Origin: Bacteroidota bacterium
Lineage (GTDB): Bacteria > Bacteroidota > Bacteroidia > Bacteroidales > FEN-979
NCBI GenBank assembly: GCA_026391355.1
Contig: JAPLDH010000047.1
Location: 1-64,000, forward strand
DNA length: 64,000 bases
Direction of reading: 5' to 3'
Made by a program: the position numbers and the translations under genes. Below, in pieces: positions 8,716 through 17,954 of the stretch (positions within the stretch are counted from its first letter, which is position 1; each line of letters begins with the position of its first letter). Below the pieces are notes generated by a model. That model did no database searches, was not told the origin of the DNA, and worked only from the letters and a program-made list of their open reading frames with translations.

Positions 8716-10296
8716 CTATTTCACCAATTTTATCTGAAATGACCCTTCCTCATAACGAAATGCAGGTAATCTGATAATATGGGCTTCACCCGTATTCAAC
8801 CTTTTCCCTTCACTTCCGATCGCAGAGATATACTTGCCGGTATCGGCCACATGATTCATGATAAAGAAATTAATTCTGGCATCCTTGCCGGTGAACCAAT
8901 TTTCATTGGCCACATGATCGTAGGGCTCAAGGTTATCATAAACCGGTAGTACCCTGACCCCCTGCTTCGAAAACATAGTAACCAGCTTGGCATCCCAATA
9001 ATTACTCACCCCATACTCCAGATCTTCTTTTTGTGCTGCATCGTCCACGCATTTTACAACATTTGGGTAATAATTGAAATAATCCTTTATCCCCTTTGGT
9101 GACAATGAGACGAAAGCGGTGATCAGTGTAAAAATGATCAAAAGGGAAACCAGGGAAGCGGCCATAACACTGAATCTTCCTTGTTTTTTAACCCGTTGTG
9201 ATAATTGCACGAGAATGATACCTGTATTAATAAGCGCAAGATAAAAAACGTATATATTATATCGTAATGTGTCGTAACCTGTATAATTTCCATTGACCAC
9301 AGGCATAAAAAAGACTACCGGAATAAAAACAACGCAGAAGAGCAGGTAGAAGGTCAGATAGGAATAACTTTTCTCCTTTTTCAGGTTGCTGATCAGCAAT
9401 ATAATCGTACCTGTAAAAGATAGAAGGCTTATGATGATGATCAGACTCTTGCAATTAGCTCCTGTCAGGTATTCCCACATTTGGCGGGTCAAAATGTTCC
9501 ATGAAGACCTGATATTGTTGAAATCCATTATTCTGTGCGGAAGATCGAAAAAGATGTAGCCGGAGGAGTTCAAAACGTGGAATAAACCTAATCCTGTAAA
9601 GATCGAAAAAAGGTTGATTGCCAGGATCTTTACTATCTCCTTCCGGAATTGTTTCTTAACTAGAAATACAAGTACTGACAATACAGGAATGGAAAAGAGG
9701 ATAATAAACAACCTGTCGGAAAGAATACTCAGAGAACAGATAAAAAACAGCAGGAAGAACGTTTGCTTCTTCGGGACTTTCAGGTACCGGATAGTGAGCA
9801 GCAGGCATATAAGCGCCATAACGAATGCGCCGGTATGGTAACCATTGCTTACAATGTAAAAGGTGAACATGAAATCCTTCGAATATGTATATACCAGGAT
9901 AAACATAGTCATCAATAGCATGGATATGCTCTCGTATAATAAAGAAGGGCCGGGAACAAAAGTTTTAAAAACAAGGTGGATAAGAAACAGGATCACAAAG
10001 TATTGGATCAGGCTGAACAAAAATGAGGAGAGGATGAAATTTCCTGAACATAACATCAGCAGGAAATAGACGATCATGTCGGGAAAGAAATTTGGGGATG
10101 GGTTGAGGTGCCATCCTTTCAGACTGTAATGGTCAATAAACAGGTCTTTGTAGATGGAAGGAAAATAGAGCGTATCGCTGCAAAAAAAGATCCTGATGCC
10201 ATACCCTGTGAGGTTTGAGAACAATGACACCAACAGGAATAGACTCGTTGCAATACCAGAAAAATAAATAAACCGGATAAAGTTTTTATTCATCAT
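8716..10296 (-). CDS. Polytopic membrane protein, possible GT39/PMT-like glycosyltransferase
   Basis: A 526-residue protein with an N-terminal membrane segment, about ten further hydrophobic segments to roughly residue 400, and a soluble tail of about 125 residues. The first loop after segment 1 carries acidic residues (FFCSDTLYFPSIYKD) in the place where GT-C glycosyltransferases hold catalytic Asp residues. This topology fits dolichyl-phosphate-mannose-type transferases, but I do not recognise a family-specific motif. The minus-strand box TATCTTTG (10306-10299) lies directly before the two possible ATG starts (10296 and 10293), so the leader would be nearly absent. Divergent from the acyl-CoA ligase gene. 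Confidence 0.6.
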   Translation of the reverse strand: MMNKNFIRFIYFSGIATSLFLLVSLFSNLTGYGIRIFFCSDTLYFPSIYKDLFIDHYSLKGWHLNPSPNFFPDMIVYFLLMLCSGNFILSSFLFSLIQYFVILFLIHLVFKTFVPGPSLLYESISMLLMTMFILVYTYSKDFMFTFYIVSNGYHTGAFVMALICLLLTIRYLKVPKKQTFFLLFFICSLSILSDRLFIILFSIPVLSVLVFLVKKQFRKEIVKILAINLFSIFTGLGLFHVLNSSGYIFFDLPHRIMDFNNIRSSWNILTRQMWEYLTGANCKSLIIIISLLSFTGTIILLISNLKKEKSYSYLTFYLLFCVVFIPVVFFMPVVNGNYTGYDTLRYNIYVFYLALINTGIILVQLSQRVKKQGRFSVMAASLVSLLIIFTLITAFVSLSPKGIKDYFNYYPNVVKCVDDAAQKEDLEYGVSNYWDAKLVTMFSKQGVRVLPVYDNLEPYDHVANENWFTGKDARINFFIMNHVADTGKYISAIGSEGKRLNTGEAHIIRLPAFRYEEGSFQIKLVK

Positions 10297-10331
10297 CCCA
10301 AAGATATTACATTCATTTTACAAATTAATCT

Positions 10332-10339
10332 TACCTTTG
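10332..10339 (+). promoter_or_regulatory. Bacteroidota -7 box for the acyl-CoA ligase
   Basis: TACCTTTG matches TAnnTTTG exactly, 20 bp upstream of the ATG at 10360. The -33 region is T-rich but lacks an exact TTTG at 19 bp. Confidence 0.5.
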
Positions 10340-10359
10340 TAAAATAGAATCTCGTTTTG

Positions 10360-12003
10360 ATGCAAGATAAGATTTGCCTGACATTACCCTCCCTGTTTTC
10401 AGAAACACTTAGAAAATATAGTGGATACAACGCTTTTGCCTGGGTAGGGCAATCACCCGTTACCTATCTTGAGGTTAGCATTCAGATCCATGCATTGATC
10501 GGTTTTCTTCAGAAGTTGGATATCAAGCCACAGGATAAGGTTGCCATCCTCAGTACAAATATGCCTGAGTGGGGCATTGCATTTTATGCTGTGACGTTTA
10601 TGGGCGCTGTCGCAATACCCTTATTACCTGATTTTAGTTCATCTGAAATCGAGAATATCCTTAATCATTCTGAAACAAAAGCCCTGTTTATTTCAAAAGG
10701 AATGCTGCCGAAGTTAATGGAAGTAAAAGCAGACGGGTTACTTACGGTTATAGGGATTGAAGATTTCTCAACAATCGAACACAAAGGGGAGAATGTAAAT
10801 TTTGATCCCCAAAGTATATCAATTAACAACTATCATGTTGAAGAACAACAACTTGCAGCTATTATCTATACATCTGGAACGACCGGGAACCCGAAAGGAG
10901 TAATGCTTTCCCATAAAAATATTGCAAGCAATGCTCTTCAGGGAAAAGGGGTTCAGCCGATCGATGAGAATGATCGTTTTCTGTCAATACTTCCCCTTTC
11001 TCATACATATGAAAATACATTGGGGCTTATTCTGCCGATGATCAGCGGATCTTGTGTATATTATCTTGGTAAACCACCGACAGCATCCGTTTTGCTTCCT
11101 GCCCTGCAGGAGGTTAAACCTACCATGATGCTGACTGTTCCCATGATTATAGAAAAGATTTACAGGACAAGTATTTTACCTGCACTGAAGAAACATTGGT
11201 ATGGAAGGCTTTTGTACAAGATACCTGTAATGAGGCAGCAATTAAATGTGCTGGCCGGAAAAAAATTAATGCAGACTTTTGGGGGAGAGTTGAAATTTTT
11301 CGGGATAGGGGGGGCTAAGCTTGATAAAAAAGTTGAAGAATTTCTGCGTGAAGCAAAATTTCCCTATGCCATTGGTTATGGGCTGACTGAAACTGCCCCC
11401 TTACTGGCTGGAGTGAACCCGCAAACCTCGAGGTTGCAATCAACCGGCCCCGCGGTAGTTTGGGCAGATCTGAAAATTAACAACCCGGATAAGGTTACCG
11501 GAGAAGGTGAGATCTGGGTCAAAGGACCTAATGTGATGAAAGGCTATTACAAGGATCCAACCTTGACGGCAGAAGTGATGTCGGAGGATGGCTGGTTCAA
11601 AACGGGTGACCTTGGGGTGTTTGATAACGACAATTATTTATATATCAAAGGCCGTTTAAAGACGATCATTATCGGGGCGAACGGGGAAAATATCTACCCG
11701 GAAGAAATAGAATCCATGATCAATAACTTTCAACATGTTTTGGAATCACTGGTGGTGGAGAAAAAAGGAAAACTTGTCGCCCTGGTCCATTTCAATCAGC
11801 AGGAGATCGAGGAAAAATACCATAGTCTGAAAGATGATGTATCAAACTATGTGGAAAGAAAAACCGAGGAACTTGAAAAAGAATTACAGCACTATATCAA
11901 TTCCAGGGTAAATAAGTTTTCCAGGGTGCAGACAGTCATCTCACAACCAAAGCCATTTCAAAAAACACCGACTCAGAAGATCAAGCGGTTTTTGTATACC
12001 TGA
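10360..12003 (+). CDS. AMP-forming long-chain fatty acid-CoA ligase
   Basis: Activates a fatty acid with ATP to the acyl-adenylate and then to acyl-CoA. The 547-residue cytosolic or membrane-associated protein has the P-loop-like YTSGTTGNPKG at about 170-180, GYGLTETAP near 340 and the hinge region DNDNYLYIKGRLK with GENIYPEEIE near 440-450. A C-terminal Lys-rich end (KTPTQKIKRFLYT) carries the conserved catalytic Lys region. I use ATG 10360; one extra TTG codon upstream is not needed. Chain length is not predictable. The spacer after the stop holds a 7-bp tandem repeat. Confidence 0.9.
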   Translation: MQDKICLTLPSLFSETLRKYSGYNAFAWVGQSPVTYLEVSIQIHALIGFLQKLDIKPQDKVAILSTNMPEWGIAFYAVTFMGAVAIPLLPDFSSSEIENILNHSETKALFISKGMLPKLMEVKADGLLTVIGIEDFSTIEHKGENVNFDPQSISINNYHVEEQQLAAIIYTSGTTGNPKGVMLSHKNIASNALQGKGVQPIDENDRFLSILPLSHTYENTLGLILPMISGSCVYYLGKPPTASVLLPALQEVKPTMMLTVPMIIEKIYRTSILPALKKHWYGRLLYKIPVMRQQLNVLAGKKLMQTFGGELKFFGIGGAKLDKKVEEFLREAKFPYAIGYGLTETAPLLAGVNPQTSRLQSTGPAVVWADLKINNPDKVTGEGEIWVKGPNVMKGYYKDPTLTAEVMSEDGWFKTGDLGVFDNDNYLYIKGRLKTIIIGANGENIYPEEIESMINNFQHVLESLVVEKKGKLVALVHFNQQEIEEKYHSLKDDVSNYVERKTEELEKELQHYINSRVNKFSRVQTVISQPKPFQKTPTQKIKRFLYT

Positions 12004-12007
12004 ATGA

Positions 12008-12056
12008 AGGCACGAGGCACGAGGTATCAGGCATGAAGCACCAGGCACCAGGTATT
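12008..12056 (+). repeat. Seven tandem 7-bp units (AGGCACG type)
   Basis: Seven consecutive heptamers: AGGCACG, AGGCACG, AGGTATC, AGGCATG, AAGCACC, AGGCACC, AGGTATT, exactly 49 bp. Positions 1-3 and 5 of the unit are the most constant. The array starts 5 bp after the ligase stop codon. An array of the inverted form lies at 12635-12662, on the other side of the CYTH gene. Confidence 0.85.
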
Positions 12057-12083
12057 TAGCAATAGCCAACAGAATGATTAATC

Positions 12084-12557
12084 ATGCCGAAAGAGATCGA
12101 ACGTAAATTCCTTGTCAGGAAAGACCTTTGGTATGCGGTTCAGAAACCGGAAGGAGCGGATTTTATCCAGGGATACCTGGTTTCCGGTGCTAACTTGACC
12201 ATCCGGGTAAGGGTTTCCAGTAGTAATGCCTGGTTGACCATCAAGGGACCTTTCCAGAATATCTCCCGCGATGAGTATGAATATCCCATCCCCGCTCAGG
12301 ATGCTATGGAAATCCTGTCAGGGTATGCAGGGAATAAAATAGAAAAGACCCGTTACAGGATCAGGATTGAGGGACACATTTGGGAAGTCGACGAATTTTT
12401 CGGGGATAATGAAGGTTTGATCATTGCAGAAATTGAATTAAAAAGCGAGGATGAGGGTTTTCGTCACCCGCCATGGTTGGGGGAAGAAGTCACGGCAAAT
12501 CACAGATATAATAACGCTCACCTGGCAGAACACCCTTTTGGAAGCTGGAAACACTAA
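12084..12557 (+). CDS. CYTH domain protein (class IV adenylate cyclase/triphosphatase-like)
   Basis: A 157-residue protein that starts MPKEIERKFLV, which contains the signature ExExK of the CYTH superfamily. Further conserved charged strands follow: IRVRVSSSNAWLTIKG, EKTRYRIRIEG, WEVDEFFGDNEGLIIAEIEL. These acidic and basic rows line the triphosphate tunnel. Length and order fit the short bacterial CYTH proteins of the YgiF/NeuTTM group, many of which are inorganic triphosphatases rather than cyclases. The gene stands alone between two oppositely oriented arrays of the same heptamer family. Confidence 0.88.
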   Translation: MPKEIERKFLVRKDLWYAVQKPEGADFIQGYLVSGANLTIRVRVSSSNAWLTIKGPFQNISRDEYEYPIPAQDAMEILSGYAGNKIEKTRYRIRIEGHIWEVDEFFGDNEGLIIAEIELKSEDEGFRHPPWLGEEVTANHRYNNAHLAEHPFGSWKH

Positions 12558-12634
12558 CAATTTACGATATACGGTTTATACGTGTAGATTGAATTTTTGA
12601 TTTTCGGGGTGCGATTATCGATTAAGGTATTTCC

Positions 12635-12662
12635 TCATGCCTCGTGCCTAATGCCTGGTGCC
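12635..12662 (-). repeat. Four tandem 7-bp units, inverted form of the 12008 array
   Basis: Units TCATGCC, TCGTGCC, TAATGCC, TGGTGCC. Read on the minus strand these are the AGGCACG-type heptamers of 12008-12056. The array ends exactly at the metK stop codon (12663-12665). Confidence 0.8.
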
Positions 12663-14009
12663 TTACTTAATTCCAAACTCTTTCCTGATCTTCTCAACAT
12701 AATCCAGTTTCTCCCATGCAAAGAATTCCACCTTTTTGCTATAAACTTCCCTGCCATTTCCACTGACTTTTTTGGGCTTAGAGCCTTTAACCGGGTAATA
12801 CACAGAAACATCTTCCGTATAATTGTCTCTACCGAAATGCCCATAGGAAGCAGTTTTCAGGAAGATGGGGTTCTTCAGGCCGAAACGTTGGATGATTGCA
12901 TAGGGTCGCATATCAAAGATATTCACCACTTTTTTGGCAATTTCACTGTCGGAGAGGATTTTGCCTTTGGCATTTTTAACCAGGGCAGTACCATAGGTAT
13001 TCACAAATAATCCTACCGGTTGGGCAATACCAATGGCATAGGCAACCTGGATTAAAACCTGGTCGGCAATGCCTGCTGCCACAAGATTCTTGGCAATATG
13101 GCGGGCTGCATAAGCTGCTGAGCGGTCAACCTTGGAAGAATCTTTTCCTGAGAAAGCGCCACCGCCATGAGCGCCATGTCCACCATAGGTGTCGACGATG
13201 ATTTTACGGCCTGTAAGCCCGGTATCCCCATGCGGACCACCTATAACGAATTTTCCGGTTGGATTGACAAAAAGCTTGAAATCGCCCGTGAAGAGTTTTT
13301 TTACCCTGGCAGGTAAGGTCTTGATCACACGGGGAATAAGATATTTTTCAATATCTGCCCTGATCTGGTCCTGCATTGCTTTATCTGCAATTTTAACTGA
13401 TTTGGGCGTACCATCTTTTGGATGAACGAAATCATCATGCTGCGTACTGATAACAATTGTATCGATCCTTTTGGGTGTACCATCATCATCGTATTCGACG
13501 GTTACCTGGGACTTGCTGTCGGGCCGCAGGTATTTCATCTGTGTTTCTTCGCGCCTTATTGCAGCCAGTTCCTGTAACAGTATATGTGCAAGTTCGATCG
13601 ATAATGGCATATAGTTATCCATCTCGCGGCAGGCGTATCCGAACATCATGCCCTGATCGCCAGCCCCCTGCTCTTCGGGTTTTTCCCTGACCACACCCTG
13701 GTTGATATCCTTCGATTGTTCATGAATTGTGGAAACAACTCCGCATGATTCACTGTCGAAACGGTATTCAGCTTTGGTATATCCTATCTGGCGGATCACT
13801 CTCCGGGCGGTTTCCTGAACATCCACATAGCCTTCTGTTCTGACTTCACCACCGCACACCACCAGCCCGGTTGTTACAAAAGTTTCACAAGCGACCTTTG
13901 ATTCGGGGTCCCAGCGTAAAAACTCATCAAGCAATGCATCAGAGATCTGATCTGCTACTTTATCGGGATGTCCTTCTGAAACGGATTCCGATGTAAATAA
14001 ATATCCCAT
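12663..14009 (-). CDS. metK: S-adenosylmethionine synthetase
   Basis: Makes S-adenosylmethionine from methionine and ATP in the cytosol. Start ATG 14009 gives [21 protein letters not shown]; the extra 12 residues of the longer frame lie upstream of and across the promoter box. Family motifs are present: GHPDK at about 14-18, the [15 protein letters not shown]-binding hexapeptide region, the P-loop-like [19 protein letters not shown], and [17 protein letters not shown]. At 448 residues it has the extra internal sequence usual for Bacteroidota enzymes, compared with about 384 in E. coli. Transcribed alone from a minus-strand promoter. Confidence 0.97.
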   Translation of the reverse strand: MGYLFTSESVSEGHPDKVADQISDALLDEFLRWDPESKVACETFVTTGLVVCGGEVRTEGYVDVQETARRVIRQIGYTKAEYRFDSESCGVVSTIHEQSKDINQGVVREKPEEQGAGDQGMMFGYACREMDNYMPLSIELAHILLQELAAIRREETQMKYLRPDSKSQVTVEYDDDGTPKRIDTIVISTQHDDFVHPKDGTPKSVKIADKAMQDQIRADIEKYLIPRVIKTLPARVKKLFTGDFKLFVNPTGKFVIGGPHGDTGLTGRKIIVDTYGGHGAHGGGAFSGKDSSKVDRSAAYAARHIAKNLVAAGIADQVLIQVAYAIGIAQPVGLFVNTYGTALVKNAKGKILSDSEIAKKVVNIFDMRPYAIIQRFGLKNPIFLKTASYGHFGRDNYTEDVSVYYPVKGSKPKKVSGNGREVYSKKVEFFAWEKLDYVEKIRKEFGIK

Positions 14010-14042
14010 AATAATACAATCAAAACTTCCACATTGTGGCTG

Positions 14043-14050
14043 CAAAGTTA
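14043..14050 (-). promoter_or_regulatory. Bacteroidota -7 box for metK
   Basis: On the minus strand this reads TAACTTTG, an exact TAnnTTTG. It is 33 bp upstream of the metK ATG at 14009 and lies upstream of the alternative longer start (14045), which would overlap the box itself. A T-rich stretch stands in place of a clear -33 TTTG. Confidence 0.55.
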
Positions 14051-14079
14051 ACTTTTTTTTTATCCTGTAAAAGTCAATA

Positions 14080-15060
14080 TCAACTTTTTGTTAGTTCCTG
14101 GAATACTTCTTCCAGTTTCACCTCATCCTTTTGCAAGGATAACACGGTAAGGTTATTATCTACGGCATATTTGAATACATCAGGGCGGATATCACGGGAT
14201 GAATCGGTTTTCAGTTGCCAGTTATCACCGCTGAGATGCTTAACTTCTATCACTCCCTTGATATTTTTTAGTTTAAGTGGATCCGCACGCACGGAGAACT
14301 CTACATTGATGATCGTTCGGGATGATACCATATGATGAAGATTTGCAGTGGAATCGTCTGCTACGATCTTTCCATTATGGATGATAATTGCCCGGTTGCA
14401 GATGGCTTCCACCTCTTGCATAATATGGGTGGAGAGCATCACGGTTTTTTCTTTCCCTATCTCTTTGATAAGGGTTCGTATTTCCATCAGTTGGTTCGGG
14501 TCCAGACCTGAAGTTGGCTCATCCAGGATCAACACTTCAGGATCATGAAGCAATGCCTGTGCAAGACCTACCCTTTGCCGGAATCCTTTTGACAAAGCCC
14601 CGATTTTTTTATGTCTTTCAGCCCCTAACCCCGTAATTCCAATAATTTCATCAACCCGCTTTTGTGTAATTCTGTGGGTTCCGTTCCAGCTGACTTTAGT
14701 TTGTCGTTTGGTGACCGGCGCATCCTGACTGACAACTTTTGTTACTTCATGCCGGATCTTGGCAATAAAAGAAAGATATTCCGGGACGTATAGATCAAGA
14801 TACAAGGGATTATTCTCTGGCAGGTATCCAACTTTTTTCCGCACTTCGATGGATTGTTCGAGTATATCGTAATTGCAAACACTGGCATCCCCTGAAGTGG
14901 GAGGGATGAAACAGGTCAGGATTTTCATGATGGTGGACTTCCCCGCCCCGTTAGGACCCAACAACCCGACAACCTCCCCGGGCGCAATTTCAAATGTAAC
15001 TGAATCAAGCGCCTTCTGGGTACCGTAAAGCTTGGTTATTTCGTTTACTTTAATCGACAT
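14080..15060 (-). CDS. gldA: Gliding motility-associated ABC transporter ATPase GldA
   Basis: A 326-residue ABC ATPase. The start [20 protein letters not shown] and the sequence [50 protein letters not shown] match GldA, which with GldF and GldG forms an ABC complex associated with gliding/T9SS function in Bacteroidota. An internal insertion (about residues 105-130) lies before the signature motif. I place the start at 15060 rather than 15087 because GldA proteins begin at this MSI. gldF/gldG are not adjacent here, so assignment rests on similarity to remembered GldA sequences; a general ABC-2 ATPase remains possible. Confidence 0.8.
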   Translation of the reverse strand: MSIKVNEITKLYGTQKALDSVTFEIAPGEVVGLLGPNGAGKSTIMKILTCFIPPTSGDASVCNYDILEQSIEVRKKVGYLPENNPLYLDLYVPEYLSFIAKIRHEVTKVVSQDAPVTKRQTKVSWNGTHRITQKRVDEIIGITGLGAERHKKIGALSKGFRQRVGLAQALLHDPEVLILDEPTSGLDPNQLMEIRTLIKEIGKEKTVMLSTHIMQEVEAICNRAIIIHNGKIVADDSTANLHHMVSSRTIINVEFSVRADPLKLKNIKGVIEVKHLSGDNWQLKTDSSRDIRPDVFKYAVDNNLTVLSLQKDEVKLEEVFQELTKS

Positions 15061-15150
15061 TTCCTGAATTTTTCCTGCAAAGTTCACACAATAACGTAAA
15101 TAATCAGCGATCTATTTTATAAAATCCGTTTGGGTTGATACTTCACAATC

Positions 15151-15861
15151 CTATTTTCTTTTCATCCTTAGCATCATATGGAAGATAGCCAGGAGAAAAA
15201 GTAATTCCGCTACACTGAAAATAATCCAGTTAAAACTTTCCGGGATAAACATGGCAGAATATTGAATAAGATCAGGATGTTCCCTGAAATGCAGGATCTC
15301 TTTCAGATTGTACCTTATAAACAAATAACTCATATAAGGTTGGGTATATGCGTAAATTACAACGAAGGATCCAAGGATAAGGAGAAACCATTCAATAAAA
15401 GTTAACTTGAACAGATTGTTTTTTGTCCTGTAAAAGACGATCAGCACTGCCAGCAGGATCATGGTAATGGAATTGATCACCGGGGCAATTACGGGGCCAA
15501 CCCAGGTCACCGGTATCAGGAAAAGAATATCCCACGTGAACAGCGAAGGAGGCCAGCCTTCGAGAAGGTAGAGGAACAGGTAATAAAATATATCCCAGAT
15601 GGCAAAAGCATAGATAAATATGGCAAACCTGTTGACGGCTTCCCTGACGGCAATCACGGCAATACTGATTAGCATAACCATGGTAGCTGCTTCACGAAAT
15701 ATTTCGGTTACAACAATATGATAGTTCAGCGCTTTCAGCGGGAACACAAAACCATCAGGATACCAGATCGCACGCAGGTAAACCACAACCGCACTCTCAA
15801 GGTAAGCCATGGCGATGGCAAAGATGGCGACCCAGAGGAACAAGGAATACAGTTTTTTCAT
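15151..15861 (-). CDS. Conserved membrane protein of unknown function
   Basis: A 236-residue protein with about seven hydrophobic segments and a Lys/Arg-rich C-terminus (MMLRMKRK). The pattern FAIWDIFYYLFLYLLEGWPPSL, with aromatic and acidic residues around segment 3, looks like a conserved core. I do not recognise an assigned family. It lies upstream of gldA on the same strand with 90 bp between them, so linkage to gliding is possible but unsupported. Confidence 0.7.
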   Translation of the reverse strand: MKKLYSLFLWVAIFAIAMAYLESAVVVYLRAIWYPDGFVFPLKALNYHIVVTEIFREAATMVMLISIAVIAVREAVNRFAIFIYAFAIWDIFYYLFLYLLEGWPPSLFTWDILFLIPVTWVGPVIAPVINSITMILLAVLIVFYRTKNNLFKLTFIEWFLLILGSFVVIYAYTQPYMSYLFIRYNLKEILHFREHPDLIQYSAMFIPESFNWIIFSVAELLFLLAIFHMMLRMKRK

Positions 15862-15910
15862 AAATCGTAAATCGTGTTTTCAGATTTTGGCAAGATAATA
15901 ATTTTCAATC

Positions 15911-15942
15911 TAAATTCGTAAATCCTATATCGAAAATCCTAA
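15911..15942. repeat. Degenerate 8-bp tandem repeat (TAAATCCT type)
   Basis: Units TAAATTCG, TAAATCCT, ATATCGAA, AATCCTAA follow each other, and TAAATCG is repeated at 15870-15885. The units are more diverged than in the other arrays. It lies in the divergent spacer between the membrane-protein gene and rplM. Confidence 0.5.
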
Positions 15943-16002
15943 GTCTCTTCTAACATTTCATTCTCCTTAAATCCCATTATGTGTAAAAAGTTCCTGCATT
16001 AA

Positions 16003-16034
16003 TTTGTTAAATCGAAAATTAGTTTCTAACTTTG
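16003..16034 (+). promoter_or_regulatory. Promoter of the rplM-rpsI-rpsB-tsf operon
   Basis: TTTG at 16003-16006 and TAACTTTG at 16027-16034, with a 20-bp spacer, match both elements of the Bacteroidota vegetative promoter. Transcription would begin near 16040, leaving a leader of about 44 nt before rplM. Confidence 0.8.
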
Positions 16035-16083
16035 CACCCCTTTTTAGAGGAAAGGTATGTATTACAGAAATTAGTAAGGATAG

Positions 16084-16539
16084 ATGAATACACTGAGTTA
16101 TAAGACTATCAGCGCCAACAGGGAAACTGTTAACAAGGAGTGGGTACTGATCGATGCGGAAGGACAGGTTTTGGGGCGGTTAGCGACCAAAGCAGCCAGA
16201 TTGCTGAGAGGCAAGATGAAGACCGATTTCACTCCCCATGTTGATTGCGGCGATAATGTAATCATTATTAATGCGGAAAAGATTGTTTTTACAGGTAAAA
16301 AACTGACCGATAAGGAATACCTGAGTCATAGCGGTTATCCGGGAGGACAAAAGGTTACAACCCCAAAAGAATTACTGGCAAAAAAACCACATGCGGTAAT
16401 TGAAAAGGCAATCAGGGGTATGCTCCCGAAAAACAGGCTCGGCGCCGCATTGTTTCGCAACCTCCATGTCTATGCAGGGCCGGAACATCCTCACCAGGCA
16501 CAGCAACCCAAAACTATTAACTTAACTTCAATCAGGTAA
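16084..16539 (+). CDS. rplM: 50S ribosomal protein L13
   Basis: A 151-residue L13. Typical sequence: [25 protein letters not shown] near the N-terminus, then [22 protein letters not shown], and a C-terminal [26 protein letters not shown]. It binds 23S rRNA early in large-subunit assembly. First gene of an operon, one base before rpsI. The leader between promoter and ATG is short. Confidence 0.98.
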   Translation: MNTLSYKTISANRETVNKEWVLIDAEGQVLGRLATKAARLLRGKMKTDFTPHVDCGDNVIIINAEKIVFTGKKLTDKEYLSHSGYPGGQKVTTPKELLAKKPHAVIEKAIRGMLPKNRLGAALFRNLHVYAGPEHPHQAQQPKTINLTSIR

Positions 16540-16540
16540 T

Positions 16541-16927
16541 ATGGAAGTAATTAATTCCCTTGGCAGAAGAAAGACTGCCATTGCAAGGATTTATCTAAAG
16601 GACGGACAAGGCAACATCCTTGTTAACGGACGTGATTATAAAGAATATTTTCCAACTCAGATTCTGCAGTTCCAGGTAACTGAACCTTTTGAAATAACCG
16701 GTAATATGGGTAAGTATGATATCTCGGCAAATATGGACGGCGGAGGTATCACCGGTCAGGCGCAGGCATTAAGGCTTGCCATTTCAAGAGCGCTTTGCAA
16801 GATCAATGAAGAGTACCGCCCGGCTTTAAAAGCCAAGGGACTTTTAATGAGAGATCCACGTATGGTGGAACGAAAGAAATTCGGACAAAAGAAAGCCCGT
16901 AAGAGATTCCAGTTTAGTAAACGTTAA
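16541..16927 (+). CDS. rpsI: 30S ribosomal protein S9
   Basis: A 128-residue S9 with the family start LGRRKTAIARIYL, the central GGGITGQAQALRLAISRAL and the basic tail ending KKARKRFQFSKR, which reaches the P-site tRNA in the ribosome. The L13-S9 pair is conserved across bacteria. The gene follows rplM by one base. Confidence 0.98.
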   Translation: MEVINSLGRRKTAIARIYLKDGQGNILVNGRDYKEYFPTQILQFQVTEPFEITGNMGKYDISANMDGGGITGQAQALRLAISRALCKINEEYRPALKAKGLLMRDPRMVERKKFGQKKARKRFQFSKR

Positions 16928-16951
16928 AATTATTGTGATAGGAAAGAAAAT

Positions 16952-17914
16952 ATGTCAAGAACGAATTTTGATGCCCTTTTAGATGCCGGTGTTCATTTCG
17001 GCCATTTGAAGAGAAAATGGAATCCCAATATGGCTCCTTATATTTTTATGGAGCGGAATGGAATCCACATTATTGATCTTTATAAAACCATTGCAAAGAT
17101 CGATGAAGCTGCATCGGCTCTGAAACAAATAGCAAAATCAGGAAAACGGGTTCTCTTTGTGGCAACCAAGAAACAAGCCAAGGAAATCGTAGCCGAGCAT
17201 GTTAAAAAAGTGAATATGCCTTTTGTTACTGAACGCTGGCCAGGAGGAATGCTGACAAACTTTGCCACAATCCGCAAAGCCGTGCGTAAAATGGCTTCCA
17301 TCGATAAACTGGTGAGCAGCCCTTCTTACTCGAACCTTTCCAAAAAAGAAAAGCTCACCATTACCCGTGAAAGAGCCAAACTGGAGAAAAACCTTGGAAG
17401 TATAGCAGACCTCAACCGCTTACCGGCTGCAATCTTCATTGTAGATATACTGAAAGAACACATTGCAGTTGCAGAAGCTAAAAAATTAAACATCCCGACT
17501 TTTGCGATCGTTGATACTAACTCAGACCCGCGTCAGGTTGATTTCCCGATCCCGGCAAATGATGATGCCTCAAAATCGATCTCTCTCATCGTGGAAACCA
17601 TGGTGAAGGCCATCGAGGAAGGCCTCATTGAAAGAAAACTCGACCGCGATAAAAAAGCCTATGAGGATGACCGTAGTGGTGGCAGAGAAGATGAACTCGA
17701 TTTGAGGGCAGGAGGAATCGATCTTCATGATTTGGATGAGGATGAGGATGAATCTGATGAAGTGGATGACGATGGAATTAAGATCATTAAAAAAGATTTC
17801 GTTGATACCAAGTTGACAAAAATGAAAACCCTTGCTCAGGAAGAAGCCGAAAAAGCCAAACCCCCGAGAAAACGTATCACAAAACCAGTGGGTGGAAGAC
17901 CCAAAAATAAATAA
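16952..17914 (+). CDS. rpsB: 30S ribosomal protein S2 with extended C-terminus
   Basis: S2 core residues 1 to about 225 are normal (FDALLDAGVHFGHLKRKWNPNM, WPGGMLTNFATIRKAV, AEAKKLNIPTFAIVDTNSDP). A further tail of about 95 residues follows: first acidic (LDEDEDESDEVDDD), then basic (AEKAKPPRKRITKPVGGRPKNK). Extended tails occur in Bacteroidota S2, but this one is long and strongly charge-segregated. The total is 320 residues against about 240-260 for the usual core protein. The gene is followed by tsf, as in most bacteria. Confidence 0.97.
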   Translation: MSRTNFDALLDAGVHFGHLKRKWNPNMAPYIFMERNGIHIIDLYKTIAKIDEAASALKQIAKSGKRVLFVATKKQAKEIVAEHVKKVNMPFVTERWPGGMLTNFATIRKAVRKMASIDKLVSSPSYSNLSKKEKLTITRERAKLEKNLGSIADLNRLPAAIFIVDILKEHIAVAEAKKLNIPTFAIVDTNSDPRQVDFPIPANDDASKSISLIVETMVKAIEEGLIERKLDRDKKAYEDDRSGGREDELDLRAGGIDLHDLDEDEDESDEVDDDGIKIIKKDFVDTKLTKMKTLAQEEAEKAKPPRKRITKPVGGRPKNK

Positions 17915-17954
17915 CAATTTAAAATGTAAGCTCCGTAAGGATCGATATCTGATT

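Noticed and set aside
12597-13010. 137-residue plus-strand frame opposite metK
   Set aside because: Antisense to conserved metK sequence and begins in the repeat-bearing spacer; no family features.
17832-17954. Upstream extension of EF-Ts
   Set aside because: It overlaps the rpsB tail in another frame, and all EF-Ts proteins start at the MTNITAADV-type sequence at 17955.
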